From contig NW_019774036.1 of assembly GCF_001039355.2 (NCBI RefSeq), positions 73,311 through 137,310 of the forward strand: 64,000 nt of DNA, read 5' to 3'. A program made the translations under genes and the position numbers. Under the pieces are notes generated by a model that was not told where the DNA came from, did no database searches, and worked only from the letters and a program-made list of their open reading frames with translations. Origin of the DNA: Lingula anatina. Lineage: Eukaryota > Brachiopoda > Lingulata > Lingulida > Lingulidae. Positions 35,133 to 47,579 of this stretch are shown here, piece after piece (within the stretch, counting starts at the first letter, position 1; each line of letters begins with the position of its first letter).

Positions 35133-36652
35133 CTACAAATCGCATATTTTCCTTAACAGAAGGTGGGCCAGTGTCATTCCTGTATGGCCTTCATATATTC
35201 TTGGATCTCCTCCTATTGGACAAAGAAAATGTGAACTCTCGTCACAGGTTGCTACTTTCATCGGATTGACAATATAAAAAACATCAATGATTTCCACTCC
35301 ATATTTTACCAGGCTCTCCCTGATGATTTCGTTGACCGCTGCCACCATGTAATCATTCGCATTTCTGGCCAAAATCCTAGGCTGAATATTGACATATATT
35401 AGATGAATTTTTGCAGTGTTGGGATTTTTCCGAACTCTGCCCAGGAGGTCTACAAAACGACCAAAATCTTGTTTTATAAATTCGTAGGCACCCTTAAGTT
35501 CTATATCATGTATACCTAAATCCATTACAACTACATCATCGCTTGTAGCAGGCCTTTTGTGAAATCTGGACGAGAGTGAACGTATTGCTTTCAGCCAGTC
35601 GGGAGTCCACGGAGTCCATTTAAATATATAATTGCTCAGACCTATAAGCTCCTTTCGGTCCGCTACAGAGTGCTTGGGATATATGCTAGGAGTAATGTGG
35701 TCTGTATAAGGAAGAATATAATGATATTTTGACAACAATTGATTCAAGTAATTACTAAGATATCTGAGATGTGAATCTCCGAGGATTCTGAAAGTGGTTT
35801 TCCTATTGTAACATTTCCAAAGGTCTGCCTCAGTCACGAACTCGAAAATACATCCGCTTTTAGTTCCCCATTTCCAGTCTCCTCGAATATTCCACCAGCG
35901 TCCATTCATGTACTCCTCAATTTTTGTCTTATTACAATTTTTACCTTCTGTTATTGCGTTCTGTGAACCTGATTTTTCGTGGGAAGCATAATCAAAGGAA
36001 TGGATCTTTCTGTGGATTCTACAGGGGTTATTTTGTTTTGATCCAGCATCGTGGTGTCTGAATGCATCAAAACCCGTGTAGTCTAAGTATATCGCACCCT
36101 GTATACCAGAATGAACATCACAATATCCGAGGTAGGTTCCATTAAAAAATCTCTCACAGGGCACACCATGGATTCATTTCCTGTCAGCTCAATTCGGAAA
36201 TTACTTCCCCCGGATGAGAAGGTGGCATTTTTCACCGAGTCCCCTTTTCTTTCTTCTATAATGATGTACATATTATGAGAGTTATATATCACCACGTTGA
36301 CATTGTACGTGTAATTCGCACTCTTGTTTGTGAAGCAATGTTTACTTTCAGCATCAGGGTTAAAACTTGACCAAGCACGTTCTAGTTGTTCCTTCTCAGG
36401 AATACCATTTCTAACCCAGTCGTTTCCACCCAAAAGACCATTTTCTCGATATTCAATAATCAGTCCATGTTTGAATTGATCCACGTCTAGTTCCCTGGTT
36501 TTCCTTCAAGGCGGGACCCTCTGCAATAAGTTCTGGATAGTAATACTTCTGTTGGGAGATTCCGACCAAATCAATGAAATATATATTAAAATGCTAACGA
36601 TCGCAAGACCCACACCGCGAAATGTACGTCGAGTCAAAGATTCCTTTCCCAT
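35133..36652 (-). pseudogene. NXPE-like gene, near full length with a stop and a frameshift
   Basis: An intronless reading starts at ATG 36652 and ends at TAG 35133. A hydrophobic segment V-G-L-A-I-V-S-I-L-I-Y-I-S-L-I-W (about residues 14-29) near a basic N-terminus predicts a type II membrane anchor. Next come a beta-rich filamin/neurexophilin-like part with N-glycosylation sites (N-K-S, N-Y-T, N-A-T, N-G-T) and the esterase-like domain with R-I-L-G-D-S-H, D-L-G-I-H-D and a C-terminal E-G-H-T-G. This is the layout of NXPE proteins. Codon 49 (36508-36506) is TGA where the copies at 48.5 and 62.2 kb have TCA. The frame also slips at a six-T run near 36143-36148, inside an otherwise continuous homologous sequence. 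It is a recent pseudogene, or an active gene if either change is an assembly error. Confidence 0.75.
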
Positions 36653-37387
36653 CTTTTTGGAATTATGGCGTTTGTCAGTGTTGCCGACGCGGCTTTGTGT
36701 TCAGGTATTTATATGTTGCATGTGATGTAGGCGTAGTATCTCTTTGCTCAATTAGTGTTCTTAGTTCGCGTGATAAGCTGCGTCCGTTGCGAGCAAGAGC
36801 TTCGTATTGGTCAATTCAATGAATACTGTTCGCGATTCTTTTCTATTGTGTGGTTTGCTTAGTTTCCGGAGTGATGACTTCCTGTTATTTGCTATATGTC
36901 GTCACCCACCGGTTGTCTTCTTGCCTTTCTTGGAAAAGACTGGTGAATGTGTCCATGGAGACACCCCAAAACTTCTGAGTCATATAGAACACGAAAACTA
37001 TGTGTTGTAGCAAAAATAAAGACGTGAAAGGGATTCGTAACGTGTATGAAAAATCGACATCCACCGTAAATCATGACAATTTCATAACCGCATGTCGTCA
37101 TATTTATTGGAACACATTAAAATATGGGAATTACTTATAACAGAAGTTGTTTTCTACCGGCAGCACAGAATTATCCTGATGACAGGCGTATGTCTTTTAC
37201 TTATGAGATATACTGTTTAACTATAAGGTTTATTTCAAACGGATATAATAACAAGGACCTTTCAGCCACCACACTAGTTTTTATTTTGAAATAATTAGTG
37301 AATTGTGGTATTCAACAAAACATTCTCAAAATTACTGACGATTCATAATTATATTTTTTCGCCATGATGTCTTCCTAAAAACTGGAA
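36653..37387. other. Upstream region of the NXPE-like gene
   Basis: It is conserved with 48.64-49.62 kb and 62.3-64.0 kb, which carry extra insertions. It is likely the former NXPE promoter. Open frames here on both strands are not preserved as proteins. The EF6 3' UTR exon begins at 37387. Confidence 0.5.
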
Positions 37388-37577
37388 CTGAAAAGGAAAA
37401 AATATTAAATGAAACTAGTATGTTTACTTTTTGGAGTTCAGTCTAATTCTATTTATTTTTCGTAATCTACTGCATATGTAAATATTTCACCAGTTATCTA
37501 TGTATCGATACATATGCCAAATACAGGTGTCACGTATTCAGCACTTACCATTTATGACAAATATTGTGGATAGCTTA

Positions 37578-39534
37578 TTACTCCAGCGTGGGGTCGTACT
37601 CTTTTAAGAACTTAAATAGAAACAATATTGTAGAACCAAATTATTAATGAAATTTTCTGAAATACCGCTCATTACAAATACAAACCCATTTAAACCATTG
37701 AAGACATTCGGTTTCTATAACTATAACGGTTTCAAACACTCTCACCTAATGTTTAGACAAAATTATCTAAAACTTCCTCCCAAGTATTATTTTTTGATTA
37801 AGTCGGGTATTTAATCCTTTCTATAGATACTTTCAAGGTGTAACAAAATCTTTTTAATTACTAGAGGTACATTTATCCAACTGGACTGATTCAAAAAGTA
37901 AAAAGGAACGATTGTTTTCATGGTAATAATGGTATTCAAAATCAAGCATACCTTTTCACATAATTCAATACATTCATCCTTGTCTGTTTGCCCACTTCCT
38001 GAATAAGATAAACAACTGCCATTATATGCGCATTGCCTTTACACATGCATTTACTTCCAGTTGATATAAATATGTATGTTAAATGATGTGAGGTCAGGTT
38101 GAGGTTGAAAGCTATGCGCAGGAAATGGTGTATTAGAAGGCAATATGAAAGTAAGAAATCAAAATTGGTAAGTAACACGCAAACTTGGTAAGCAATCACT
38201 GTTGTGCGAAAGACTAAGATAATTTATTTAGCAGATAATAACCAGATGAAAAATACCCGTGTATTAATTATGCCAGCTTTTATTCTTTGTCCACTTCCAT
38301 TAGCTATAGGCTCGCATCATTTTCGGCCCGAGCCCTCTCCTTCAAAGTCCACGAATTTTCGCTTTATTTTATACCAAGTCGCCAGTTTTGTTACGGATGA
38401 TCCCCTTTACGAATACTTATTGTGTGATAGATCATAAAAAGCTACCAAATTGAGAAGGCTATCACACATATTTGGACACTAGAGACATAGGCCTTACTAA
38501 AAATCACTATGAAAATTTGGCCCTTTTTTGGTACCGATAGGTGAAAATCATGGGCTTGGCTCATGGACTATTAGAACCATTTTGTTTTTGATCGACGGTT
38601 AATGTCTTTTAAAGGATATTCATATTTAACTATAAATACTGTATTTGTTTTTTAGGCAAAAAGTGTTTTCTTCTTCAGTAATTTTAGAAACGGGACGATG
38701 TTAGACAGTAAAAAACACTCACCATCGGCATCTAGTTTCCCAAATTTAAACATATCATCTTCTGTCAGTACGCCATTTTTATCAAAATCAGCCGATTCAA
38801 AGATTGCAAGAGACCACAGTGGCCGAATTCTGCTATCCAGTTTGACCATATATCTCAGCAACTCACTGTGCGTGACTTCATCATTGTCTAAAAACCCAAA
38901 GAATAATGGGTATTGGCAATAATCAAAATTTCACATCCAATCGATTCATGAAATTATTCTTTTTGATCACGCAACATTGAATGAGTTTACATGTTCATCT
39001 TGTGCAATGCTTATTTTTTGGTATTATAATTCAGTTACAAATTCCAGCTGAAGTTACGTTTCTTATGACTACTGCAGACCAGACGTGCTAAAACTTACGG
39101 TCAAAGTCCATGTTGGCCTCTGTCCCAATCCATTCCAGTTTTGTGATGATGCCATCGTTATTGCTGTCCGTGGCATTGCATATTAACTCTCCAATCTCTC
39201 TCGCTGTTAGCTGTGGCTTTGCGTCATTTACGGAAGCACAATAACTAAAACAATGTCAATTAAAATTCAAATTATCTCTCTGACGGGTATTCGCAATTAT
39301 TGTGTTGTGTTGTGTTGTGTTGAGATGTGAATGGGAAGACAAAAGAAGTATCCATATCAGAAGAAATAGCTTATGGGTTTTAATTAACCATACACTGTTA
39401 TAAGCTGTCAATATGTGACAGATTCATCCTAATTATAAATTTTAACAGTTCTTTGATTATTAAGTTACCCTGAGTCATTGATGAAATTCCTAAAGCAGTT
39501 AAAAACGGATTCTAGTGGAGCCCAGACCGACAAC

Positions 39535-39571
<37 letters not shown>

Positions 39572-39652
39572 TTAAAGCATGATCCCTAGTACTTACATGT
39601 TTGTCACCATGGAGACAACAGACAAAATCACTGTTATCACGTGGAACTTCAT
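37578..39652 (-). CDS. EF6: secreted four-EF-hand protein
   Basis: The exons are 39652-39597, 39244-39099, 38887-38723, 37998-37952 and 37610-37578, giving 148 residues. The leader is MKFHVITVILSVVSMVTN. The loops are DSNNDGIITKLE (45-56), the split loop D-F-D-H-N-D-E-V-T-H-S-E (65-76), DFDKNGVLTEDD (101-112) and the split loop D-A-D-G-S-G-Q-T-D-K-D-E (120-131). Three of them fit the EF-hand pattern with Gly at position 6. Cysteines are at 21, 41, 132 and 136. The C-terminus is F-L-K-E-Y-D-P-T-L-E. All splice sites are canonical, and this locus has promoter, first exon and 3' UTR exon, so it is one of the best candidates for an active gene. Confidence 0.9.
39540..39568. repeat. (GA)n microsatellite in the second intron of EF6
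   Basis: It lies near the signal-peptide exon donor, as in the other loci. Confidence 0.9.
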
Positions 39653-40172
39653 CTCCTATCTGCAATGTGTGCTGCATTAATATATTTTAATGATAGTAAC
39701 CCAGTAGATAAAAGTACAGTGAGACAACTAAATGTGTATTTAGATTTTGCTCTAACACGTCATGGATTAAGGTTGCAAACTGCATCTCAAAGGGACCGTG
39801 TTTAAAGATACAATAATCGAATCAGTCTCGCTTTCGCAATGTTCCCTTAGCTACAGTACATGTACCTACTATTTTTATGTCTCATTCCAATATCTAAATA
39901 AATGTCTAACTGAACAACAATTATGGGAAGATTTAAAGCTATTGGTTGTAATGTGTCATTTCACACCTTTAAAGTACTGGTATACATACAGTCTGTCACA
40001 GTGGATACAGTTTGACTTTGGACAATACGAATCCTTTATACATACTGGCCACGTAATGTAAAAATAACAAAGTGGAAAGGGGGAAAAGGCGTGCAATGTA
40101 ACCATGTAAACGTAACAAATTATTAGGAAATCAAGTGATGTCAAATAGCAATTATTTCATGTCAAAACTTAC

Positions 40173-40330
40173 TTGAAATTAACGTTAACACCAGCGATGT
40201 CTATCAGTGGAAATCTCCCACCTTAATGTCAAACAGAAGCGCACCTCTTTTTCAAGGACGTTAATTACGATAGCTACATGCGATTGTCATTAGCAGACAT
40301 ACGGGTATTTTCGCGTACGTGAAAGTGAAC
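40173..40330 (-). promoter_or_regulatory. First exon and promoter-proximal region of EF6
   Basis: The donor GTAAGT precedes 40173. The CRE-like core is degraded (CTAATGACAATCG), as in EF3, with which it shares the CACGTACGCGAAAATACCCG block upstream. Confidence 0.45.
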
Positions 40331-40572
40331 GGAATCCCTTCTACAGCTCGCCTATGAAAAATGTGAAAAGTAGACAACAGTCTCTTACTTGAAAGAGGGA
40401 CTTTCTTGCTGATATTAAAAATCTGCCCTGTTGAAATTATGCGAAAACAGGGGCAAAATATATAGGAAATTGTGAAAAACATTGGTAAGGTTACGTTAAG
40501 AGGTTATCAATGTCTACATGGGCAGTTAGCAGACGCCTGACGCGTATCTTACCCCAATAATATTCTACTAGT

Positions 40573-40845
40573 ACTTTATAGAAGTAAAAGCCGATGAAAT
40601 TTTTTGAACTGAAGATTTCACTTGAAGATTTGAGATAATTTGTAGCTTAATCGTATCGCGTGCGTCAACAGAATGAATCAAGCAAAATGGGTCCAGGCAG
40701 TGATGCCCCATGGTATAAGTAGCAACATGTGCCTCATTGGAGACTACCCCTCTAGGGTACAATTGAGCATGTGCAGAATGTGCATGTGCATAAATAAGCT
40801 CTGGAGATTGTTGTCGCCATAAAATGTCGTTTGACTACGCCAAAC
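40573..40845. other. Unique insertion in the spacer
   Basis: About 270 bp separate spacer blocks that are adjacent at other loci (compare 23535-23665). No ORF or terminal repeat is clear. Confidence 0.35.
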
Positions 40846-41150
40846 TAATTTGGCAAGATGCTCAGTTTATTCCAACTAGTCACAGAATAGCATAACCGTA
40901 GAATCGATTTAGACGTGAATTCGACCTATATTTGCATAACCCTTCTGTTCATCTCCTTGCGCTTCCCTACCCGCATGATTTTATTAGGCTGTCGTTTCAT
41001 TAAAAATTTGATATGTTTTTCTTAACATTTGCCATTTTGCGCCGGCATAAAATTATTCCAGGAAAACTAGCTGCCAGGCAGCCAAGCTTGACTTGTTTTT
41101 CTTACTACCTGTATCAGCTTGTAGATTTGTTCGTCTAGTTTGCATTCTGA

Positions 41151-41637
41151 TGTAACCAGTATATATATGAGGTTGCGTATGTATGATTGTGGTTGTGTTA
41201 GTGCAGAGTAGTGTTTTCGTGTCTTTTCGTTTGTGTTCGTGCGTCTCCGTTTCTTTACATAACACGCCCCTCTTTCTTACGCGGTACATTCATTTCTCGT
41301 TTCTGCCACGTCAACTTACAGGTGGGGAGACTTGATTGGTTTGCTTTTCATTTTGTGTTGATATTTTGTATTCCTTTAAGTAATTTTGTTTGATATTTTC
41401 AGTGCTTGTCACTTCTTTTCATCCTTATTTGGTTTAGAAGTTTAGTTTAATCACAGTAACAAGTATCTTTAGTTCATGAATGTTGTTCACGTAAATTTTG
41501 CTATGTTAGTTCAGTTCTGCATTAAGTCCATTTTATTTATTTGTAAAGTATTAATTGGACATTCGTTTTTCGTTTCTGCCACGTCAACGTACAGCGTAAA
41601 CTCGGGTTCTTAATAAAGTACATTGAAAGCTGTTACA
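41151..41637 (+). mobile_element. Solo LTR of an LTR retrotransposon
   Basis: The 487-bp element begins TGTAAC and ends GTTACA, the TG..CA inverted termini of LTRs. The flanks CTGA (41147-41150) and CTAA (41638-41641) look like a 4-bp target duplication with one change; the empty site is seen at 19250-19262 (GCATCCTAATTACGGG). A TATA-like run (41160-41168) and AATAAA (41612-41617) are placed as in a U3-R-U5 on the plus strand. An internal duplication of about 38 bp (TCGTTTCTGCCACGTCAAC at about 41298 and 41571) is present. No gag or pol sequence remains, as expected after LTR-LTR recombination. Confidence 0.75.
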
Positions 41638-42402
41638 CTAATTACGGGCGGCAGTGGACTCCTCTGTGTAAGGAATACGATTCCTCCACCGGATATTCCA
41701 TGCTCTTCCTTATAGTAGTATGTAACTGCTTTCCAACTTCGGTTTTGGCTAAGCTTCAGATTTTGTAGTAAATGCTCTCTACTCAAGCTAATTGAAAGGC
41801 TTTTATTTGAAGAGCGCTCTGCAGGTTGCTTTCTTCCCAGGTTTGAGCTGTTCTGTGTGTCAAATCTTGAGAAGTATAGGGGTTTAGGATCATTTAACGT
41901 TCGCCTACGCTTCGCAATCTATTCTATAACATTTGATGTATTTTTTTAGACTTCTAATGTTGTTTTGTAGTGAATGTAAATGTTTTTGGGAAGTCCTTTA
42001 GAATGTCCTAGAACAGATTTAGAACATTTTTATTAAAAGAGAAAATATTATGTTCTACGACAGATTGAGAACCGTATGTGAGCGTGAAATGAGACAAACT
42101 TTCGCAGGGGGAAATTCCTGAATTTAGTAATTTAGTAAACTTAAATTTTATAAAGTGTCACGTGATATAATATTCTGTTAGGAATTGGAGATGGTTTAGA
42201 ATTAAGTGTTACATGGAAATAATTCTAATGTTGCGGTTTTAGAAGTGTCTGAAGTGAATTTTCATGTGGATCGAGTTACAAGAACAGAAATGCACTTCAT
42301 TTATCAACTTATTTTTGTTTTATGAAAAAATAAGTTAATAACTTTGAAAGATTTATCCTATGGAAAAAAAAGAAATAATCACACAACATTTCACTTTTTT
42401 AG

Positions 42403-42588
42403 GGTAACAGTCAAGTCTTAATCCACAAGATAAAGCACAAGCACACCTGGGCTCGGAACTATTTCTCTCGTCTGCCAGGAATGACGGAGTACATGCACCA
42501 GAAGTCGAAAACAGCTCTAGCCAATCAGGACCACTCGTCTCCGTGCATAGCGGGAAAAGCAGTTCCAAAACAGATGATAAAAGCTTGA
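42403..42588 (+). CDS. Terminal exon of an unrecognised gene, copy 2
   Basis: The acceptor TTTCACTTTTTTAG is followed by 61 codons ending in TGA at the position where the other copies have TAA. Differences from copy 1 include N-S for Y-G at the start, W-A-R for L-A-Q, T for A before E-Y-M-H-Q and D-H-S-S-P-C for D-F-S-S-P-S. No frameshift is present. It sits about 900 bp upstream of the EF7 3' UTR exon and on the opposite strand. No upstream exons were found. Confidence 0.5.
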   Translation, partial: GNSQVLIHKIKHKHTWARNYFSRLPGMTEYMHQKSKTALANQDHSSPCIAGKAVPKQMIKA

Positions 42589-43096
42589 ACTACAAATCAT
42601 TTATAATTTCAGTAGGGGGAATGGTTTGTTGGTTTGGGCTTATGGATAAAGAATGTTTTCATTGAACTTATTGTGGGAGTGTCACAATAAATTATTCCGC
42701 ACCAATCGGACAAATTATACTACGTTAGAGCTATCAAAATATGTTACAAATACATTACCGGCATATTTTTATGAAACAAACAAAAACACGTGGATTGATA
42801 TGGCAAGATCAACGATGCCCATGTGATATTATCTAGTTCCGTTGGGATCGGGTATATAATTATATATAAATGAGAATATTTTGAATACAGTTATGCTAAA
42901 CGATTTGCAAAAATAAATTGTGCGATTTGTATATAAATACTTGTAAGCAAATTGTATTGTATCTGATCTTTGAGTGTTGGTTTTATATATTTTGATTTGA
43001 TACGCCAGTATAAAAGTAACAGAAACCGCGACGCCAAAAAAGGTTAGGACAATTGCAATACTTAGTATTAAACATCGACTCAGTTATTAAAAGAGC

Positions 43097-43132
43097 ATAC
43101 CACGTGTCCCCCCGCCCCCCCCCCAAAAAAAA

Positions 43133-43179
<47 letters not shown>

Positions 43180-43195
43180 AATAAATAAATATTAA
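43097..43195. repeat. Poly-C/poly-A followed by (AAT)n and (AAAT)n
   Basis: A low-complexity run in the spacer; a shorter version is at 47335-47385. Confidence 0.9.
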
Positions 43196-43871
43196 AGAAG
43201 CTCGAGCTTACGCAAGAGTATCATATAGGCGCACGTGTCTACTGGGGCGACGTTACCAGCTCATTAACAATCTACAGTGGATTTGGGCAGATGTCATTTT
43301 AACGGGACATATAATTACCATCCTTACAATACATGCTGCCAAGCAATATAAAAAGGCAATATCGAAATACTGAAAAATAATTTGGAAGTAGTGTGATATT
43401 CTGTTTTTACTATGACATTCTTTGAAATGAAAACATCACAGTGCTATCACGCAAAATTTTAAAATCACCACATGTTTCATCCTTTACCCAACCGCAACTG
43501 AAATGGAAAAAAAGTAAACGAAATCAAACATGTCTATAGTTTATATTTCCCGACCTACGATCCCGATATTACATAAGGTTCATGACCATGCAGATAAATC
43601 GACTTGCAGAACTGCAATTGTTTTTTTCGTTTTAAATGTTATTATTCAATAATCTGACACATTACTGAGTGTAACTTTAATATAGGTAGCTTGCGCTATT
43701 TGTCTTATTGGTTATTTAACATGGGGTCACCCAGCTGAAACATAATTTTACCTGTCATACCGCAGTAGTAATTATTCTAATACATATGTAAGCATATATT
43801 GCAGGCCTACCTATATCCCATTTAATGTATGGTAAAACTTACCATTCATGATAAAGATTGGGGGTAGCTAT

Positions 43872-45267
43872 TTACTCCAGCTGAGGGTCGGCCTTTTTCA
43901 ATATCTGCAATTGATTGCATATTGTACGAATATTAATAGAATTTCCTGGAATACCCTTCACTACAAATGATTATACCCATTTAATTACGAGTTATTCATC
44001 ATCGAAGACGTTCGGCGTCCTAGCATTCAGATGACACTTCAGCTGGCAAAAAATGACTGATGATTATTAGGAGAAAAAATTATCTGAAATTTCTTCTAAA
44101 ATGTTTTTTATTTTACATTGAGATTATTTCTTTAAGTGAGGTATATCTTATATCTTATTCCTGCATTGTACTGCAGATGCTTTAAAGAACTGATAAGCCT
44201 AAACACGTTTTACTAGTTGCAATATGAACTAACTCAAATAAAATTGTTAAAGTATGCGTAATAATAAATATAATAATAATAATAATAATAATAAGAAGAA
44301 GAAGAAGAAGAAGAATGAAAGCATCATTATAATCGAACACTACCTTTACACATTCCTCAATACATTCCTCGATGCTTAGGAATTCATCATCTGGATAAAA
44401 AAACATTTACGTGCATCACTTTGTGCCGTTCCCTGAATCAACACGGAACATAATTGGCTCCGTTTAAGTATAAATAATTTTTGAAATTTAATCTTAACTC
44501 AAAGGAATAAAATATGCTTACCATCGATATCTATTGAGAGCATCCTGTCTATATCGGCCGCGGTCAAAACACCATCGTTATTGAAATCAAATAGTTTGAC
44601 GATCGCATGGATCCACTTTGGTTTTAGCACAGAACTAGTTTTCATGAAATATCTCTCATATTCACTTGGCGTGACTTCATCATTATCTGAAAACACCGAA
44701 AAAGCGACAGGCATTGTCAATTATATGTTTCTGTCTCGCGTCATTTTATGATATGTATACTTGGATGTACTTTTTAGTATATTAGACGGTACAATGATGT
44801 TAAGACAACCATAAACTACTTTTTATGAAATATTTAGCATATTTTATGTTGCTTTCAACCGTCAGCAACATTAGGTAACCGTAGTAAACCTACGATCGGT
44901 GTCAGCGGCATTTAAAAATGCAGCCCATTCCAGTTTGCCGATCACTCCGTCGTTGTCGAAGTCGACGATATCGCAAAACAACACCCCTATTTCCTTTGCA
45001 GTGAGAGGTGGCTTTTTGGCATCCGTACGACCACAATAACTGCAACAATGTAAAACAACTCTGTTGAAAAGTATCACTGATTGCGTAATGTGTTATTCAT
45101 AAAGCATGGAAAGTCAAAAGAAAAAATATGAAACTGACAAAAACCAATGCAACACGACAATTTTTGTGTATGACTGCTGGTTGACGTTTTAAATCGCCGA
45201 CTAAATGTCATAGAGTGTTGGAAACAATTAATTGCAGTTGCTTTCACAAGTGTACTGAACAATGATT

Positions 45268-45339
<72 letters not shown>

Positions 45340-45399
45340 TCACGTGTTTGTATCCATGGAGATAAGACACAGGCCCACGATCATCAAGTGGAACATCAT
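43872..45399 (-). CDS. EF7: secreted four-EF-hand protein
   Basis: The exons are 45399-45344, 45039-44894, 44686-44522, 44390-44344 and 43904-43872, giving 148 residues. The leader is MMFHLMIVGLCLISMDTN; a second in-frame ATG follows directly, and the outer one is chosen by alignment with EF1. The exon 1 donor is GTGAGC. The loops are DFDNDGVIGKLE, the split loop D-T-D-H-N-D-E-V-T-P-S-E, DFNNDGVLTAAD and the split loop D-I-D-D-D-E-F-L-S-I-E-E (Glu at position 6). Four cysteines are kept. With EF1 it forms a distinct subgroup (Y-C-G-R, D-A-K-K-P-P). Its second intron has (AT)n where the others have (CT)n. The 3' UTR exon starts at 43497. Confidence 0.87.
45271..45337. repeat. (AT)n microsatellite in the second intron of EF7
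   Basis: It replaces the (CT)n tract found here in the other loci and lies only a few bases from the exon 1 donor. Confidence 0.95.
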
Positions 45400-45489
45400 T
45401 TTGTATTTGTGGAACTTTTATAGAAATTAGAAATCAGCTCAACACAATAAGGCAAACAAATCATTGCTAAGGATGATAAAAATTGAATG

Positions 45490-45494
<5 letters not shown>

Positions 45495-45532
<38 letters not shown>
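45495..45532. repeat. (CA)n microsatellite
   Basis: Located in the first intron of EF7, at the place corresponding to the GC/AC tract of EF1. Confidence 0.95.
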
Positions 45533-45535
<3 letters not shown>

Positions 45536-45733
45536 GGAGAGAGATTTATCACTTTTTGTAATCATATTTTTAGGAAAAGTAGAACTGGCAAATATATCAT
45601 GAATTTCATTTTTTCACTTCCCCGTTTTCTTCGAATGGACCTATATTTTGAAAACAGTGTAAACAAATGTAATTAGAAAAAAAAAGTAATTGAGCAACTG
45701 ATATCATATAGAAAAAAACATTTTAAAACTTAC

Positions 45734-45880
45734 TTGATATGATTGTTTACACCTGCGATGTCTATCAGCAGAGATCTCCTATTATAATGACAAACAGAAG
45801 CGCTTCAGGTAGGTTAATTGCGACAGACACGTCATCAGCAGACATACGGGTACTTCCGAAGTATTCAGTGACGGTTATAT
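45734..45880 (-). promoter_or_regulatory. First exon and promoter-proximal region of EF7
   Basis: The donor GTAAGT precedes 45734. GATGACGTGTCTGTCGC is near 45835 on the minus strand. The flank from 45801 is the best match to the truncated flank at 1228. Confidence 0.5.
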
Positions 45881-46638
45881 TAAACCAGAACCCCTTCAAC
45901 AGCTCTCCTTTGCAAAATGTGTCAGGTATGCAAGAGTGCCCGATTTGGCAGAGGTAGGTCAGTTCAGATTAAACGCGACTTTTTTATATCCATATATTTG
46001 TTTAAATCATACAAAAAGGGGGTCAAAATATTAATGAGAAATTGTGGAAACCATCGGTAAGGTTTCGTCAGGAAATTATTAATGTTTGCCCCGACAGCAG
46101 CTACCGGCATCATTTTTACATGTTAAGAAATACCATGAAGACAAAGGATGATAAATAAAGGACAAATCAGAAACAAACAAAATGCAGTAGTTTCACATAC
46201 CGGTATTTTATATTTTTTGTCACAATAACCTTCTAAATGTTACAGGAAACAGAGGAAAGGTACATTGTATATACCTACCAACAATACACGTTTTTCTCTT
46301 ATCATTTTGATATAGTTTCAAGGATGAGAACTTCATATACTCATATTGTAAAATTAAATTTTAAAGCTAGTTTCATAAGGTTGTAGCAAAAATGGTGTAT
46401 TTTGTCACACGTTTCGATCAACAAATATATTATGTTCGTGTTTTCGCATCCATATCATACCCGTATCTTACCCCAGTAGCATTCTACTAGTACGTATTCG
46501 CACCTGGATGAATCAATTTACCGACTATGGATCCAAAAACATCTTGGGACTGGTTATTCATAATAAGGAATGAATCAGGAGTGGAGAGAAAAGCCGCACA
46601 ATGTCTACTAATAATCACACAACATTTCACTTTTTTAG

Positions 46639-46824
46639 GGTAACAGTCAAGTCTTAATCCACAAGGTAAAGCACAAGCACACCTTGGCTCGGAACTACTT
46701 CTCTCGTCTGCCAGGAATGGCGGAGTACATGCACCAGAAGTCTAAAACAACTCTAACCAACCAAGACCAGTCTTCTCCGTCCATAGCGGGAAAAGCAGTA
46801 CCAAAACAGATGATAAAAGCTTAA
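46639..46824 (+). CDS. Terminal exon of an unrecognised gene, copy 3
   Basis: Same acceptor, 61 codons and TAA. It keeps [19 protein letters not shown] and the ending A-V-P-K-Q-M-I-K-A. The upstream side is cut shorter than in copies 1 and 2: the block starts near 46605 and lacks the roughly 150 bp that precede the acceptor elsewhere. Confidence 0.5.
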   Translation, partial: GNSQVLIHKVKHKHTLARNYFSRLPGMAEYMHQKSKTTLTNQDQSSPSIAGKAVPKQMIKA

Positions 46825-47579
46825 GCTACCAGTCATTTATTATTTTAGAAAGGGACAGTGATGTTGATTTGGGCTTGTGGATAAAGAATGTTTTCATGGA
46901 ACTTATTGTCGGGGTATCATGATAAATTATTCCGCACCAATCGGGCAAATAATACTACGCTACAGTCATCAAAATGTGTTGAAAAAACATTACCGGCATA
47001 TTTTTATAAAACAAACAAAAACACGTGGATTGATATGGCAAAAACGATGCCATATAATATAATCTAGTTCAGCTGGGATCGGGTATATAATTATATATAA
47101 ATGAGAATATTTTGAATACGGTTATGCCAAACGATTTTAAAAATAAGTTGTGATTTGCATATAAATGCTTGTAAATTATATTGTATCTTATCTTTGAGTG
47201 TTGGTTTTATATATTTTGATTTGATACGCCAGTTTAAAAGTAATAGAAACCGCGACGCCAAAAAGGGTGGGACAATTGCAATACTTACCAATATAAATCG
47301 ACTCAATTATAAAAAGAACATGCCACGTAATCCCCACCCCCCCCCAAAAAAAAAAAATTAAATAAATAAATAAATAAATAAAGAGACTCGAGCTAACGTG
47401 ATAGTTCCATACCCGCACGTGTCTAAAGGGATAGAGTTACCAGCTTATTAGTTGATTTTTGGCAGATGTCATTTTAACGGGGCATATGATTACTATCTTT
47501 GCAATATTTGTTGCCAGGCGATATAAAAAAGGCAATATTGAAATACTAAAAAATCATATGGAAGTAGTGTGACATTCTA

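Noticed and set aside
43132-43190. Possible CRISPR-like or satellite repeats in AAT/AAAT runs
   Set aside because: They are simple microsatellites without spacers.
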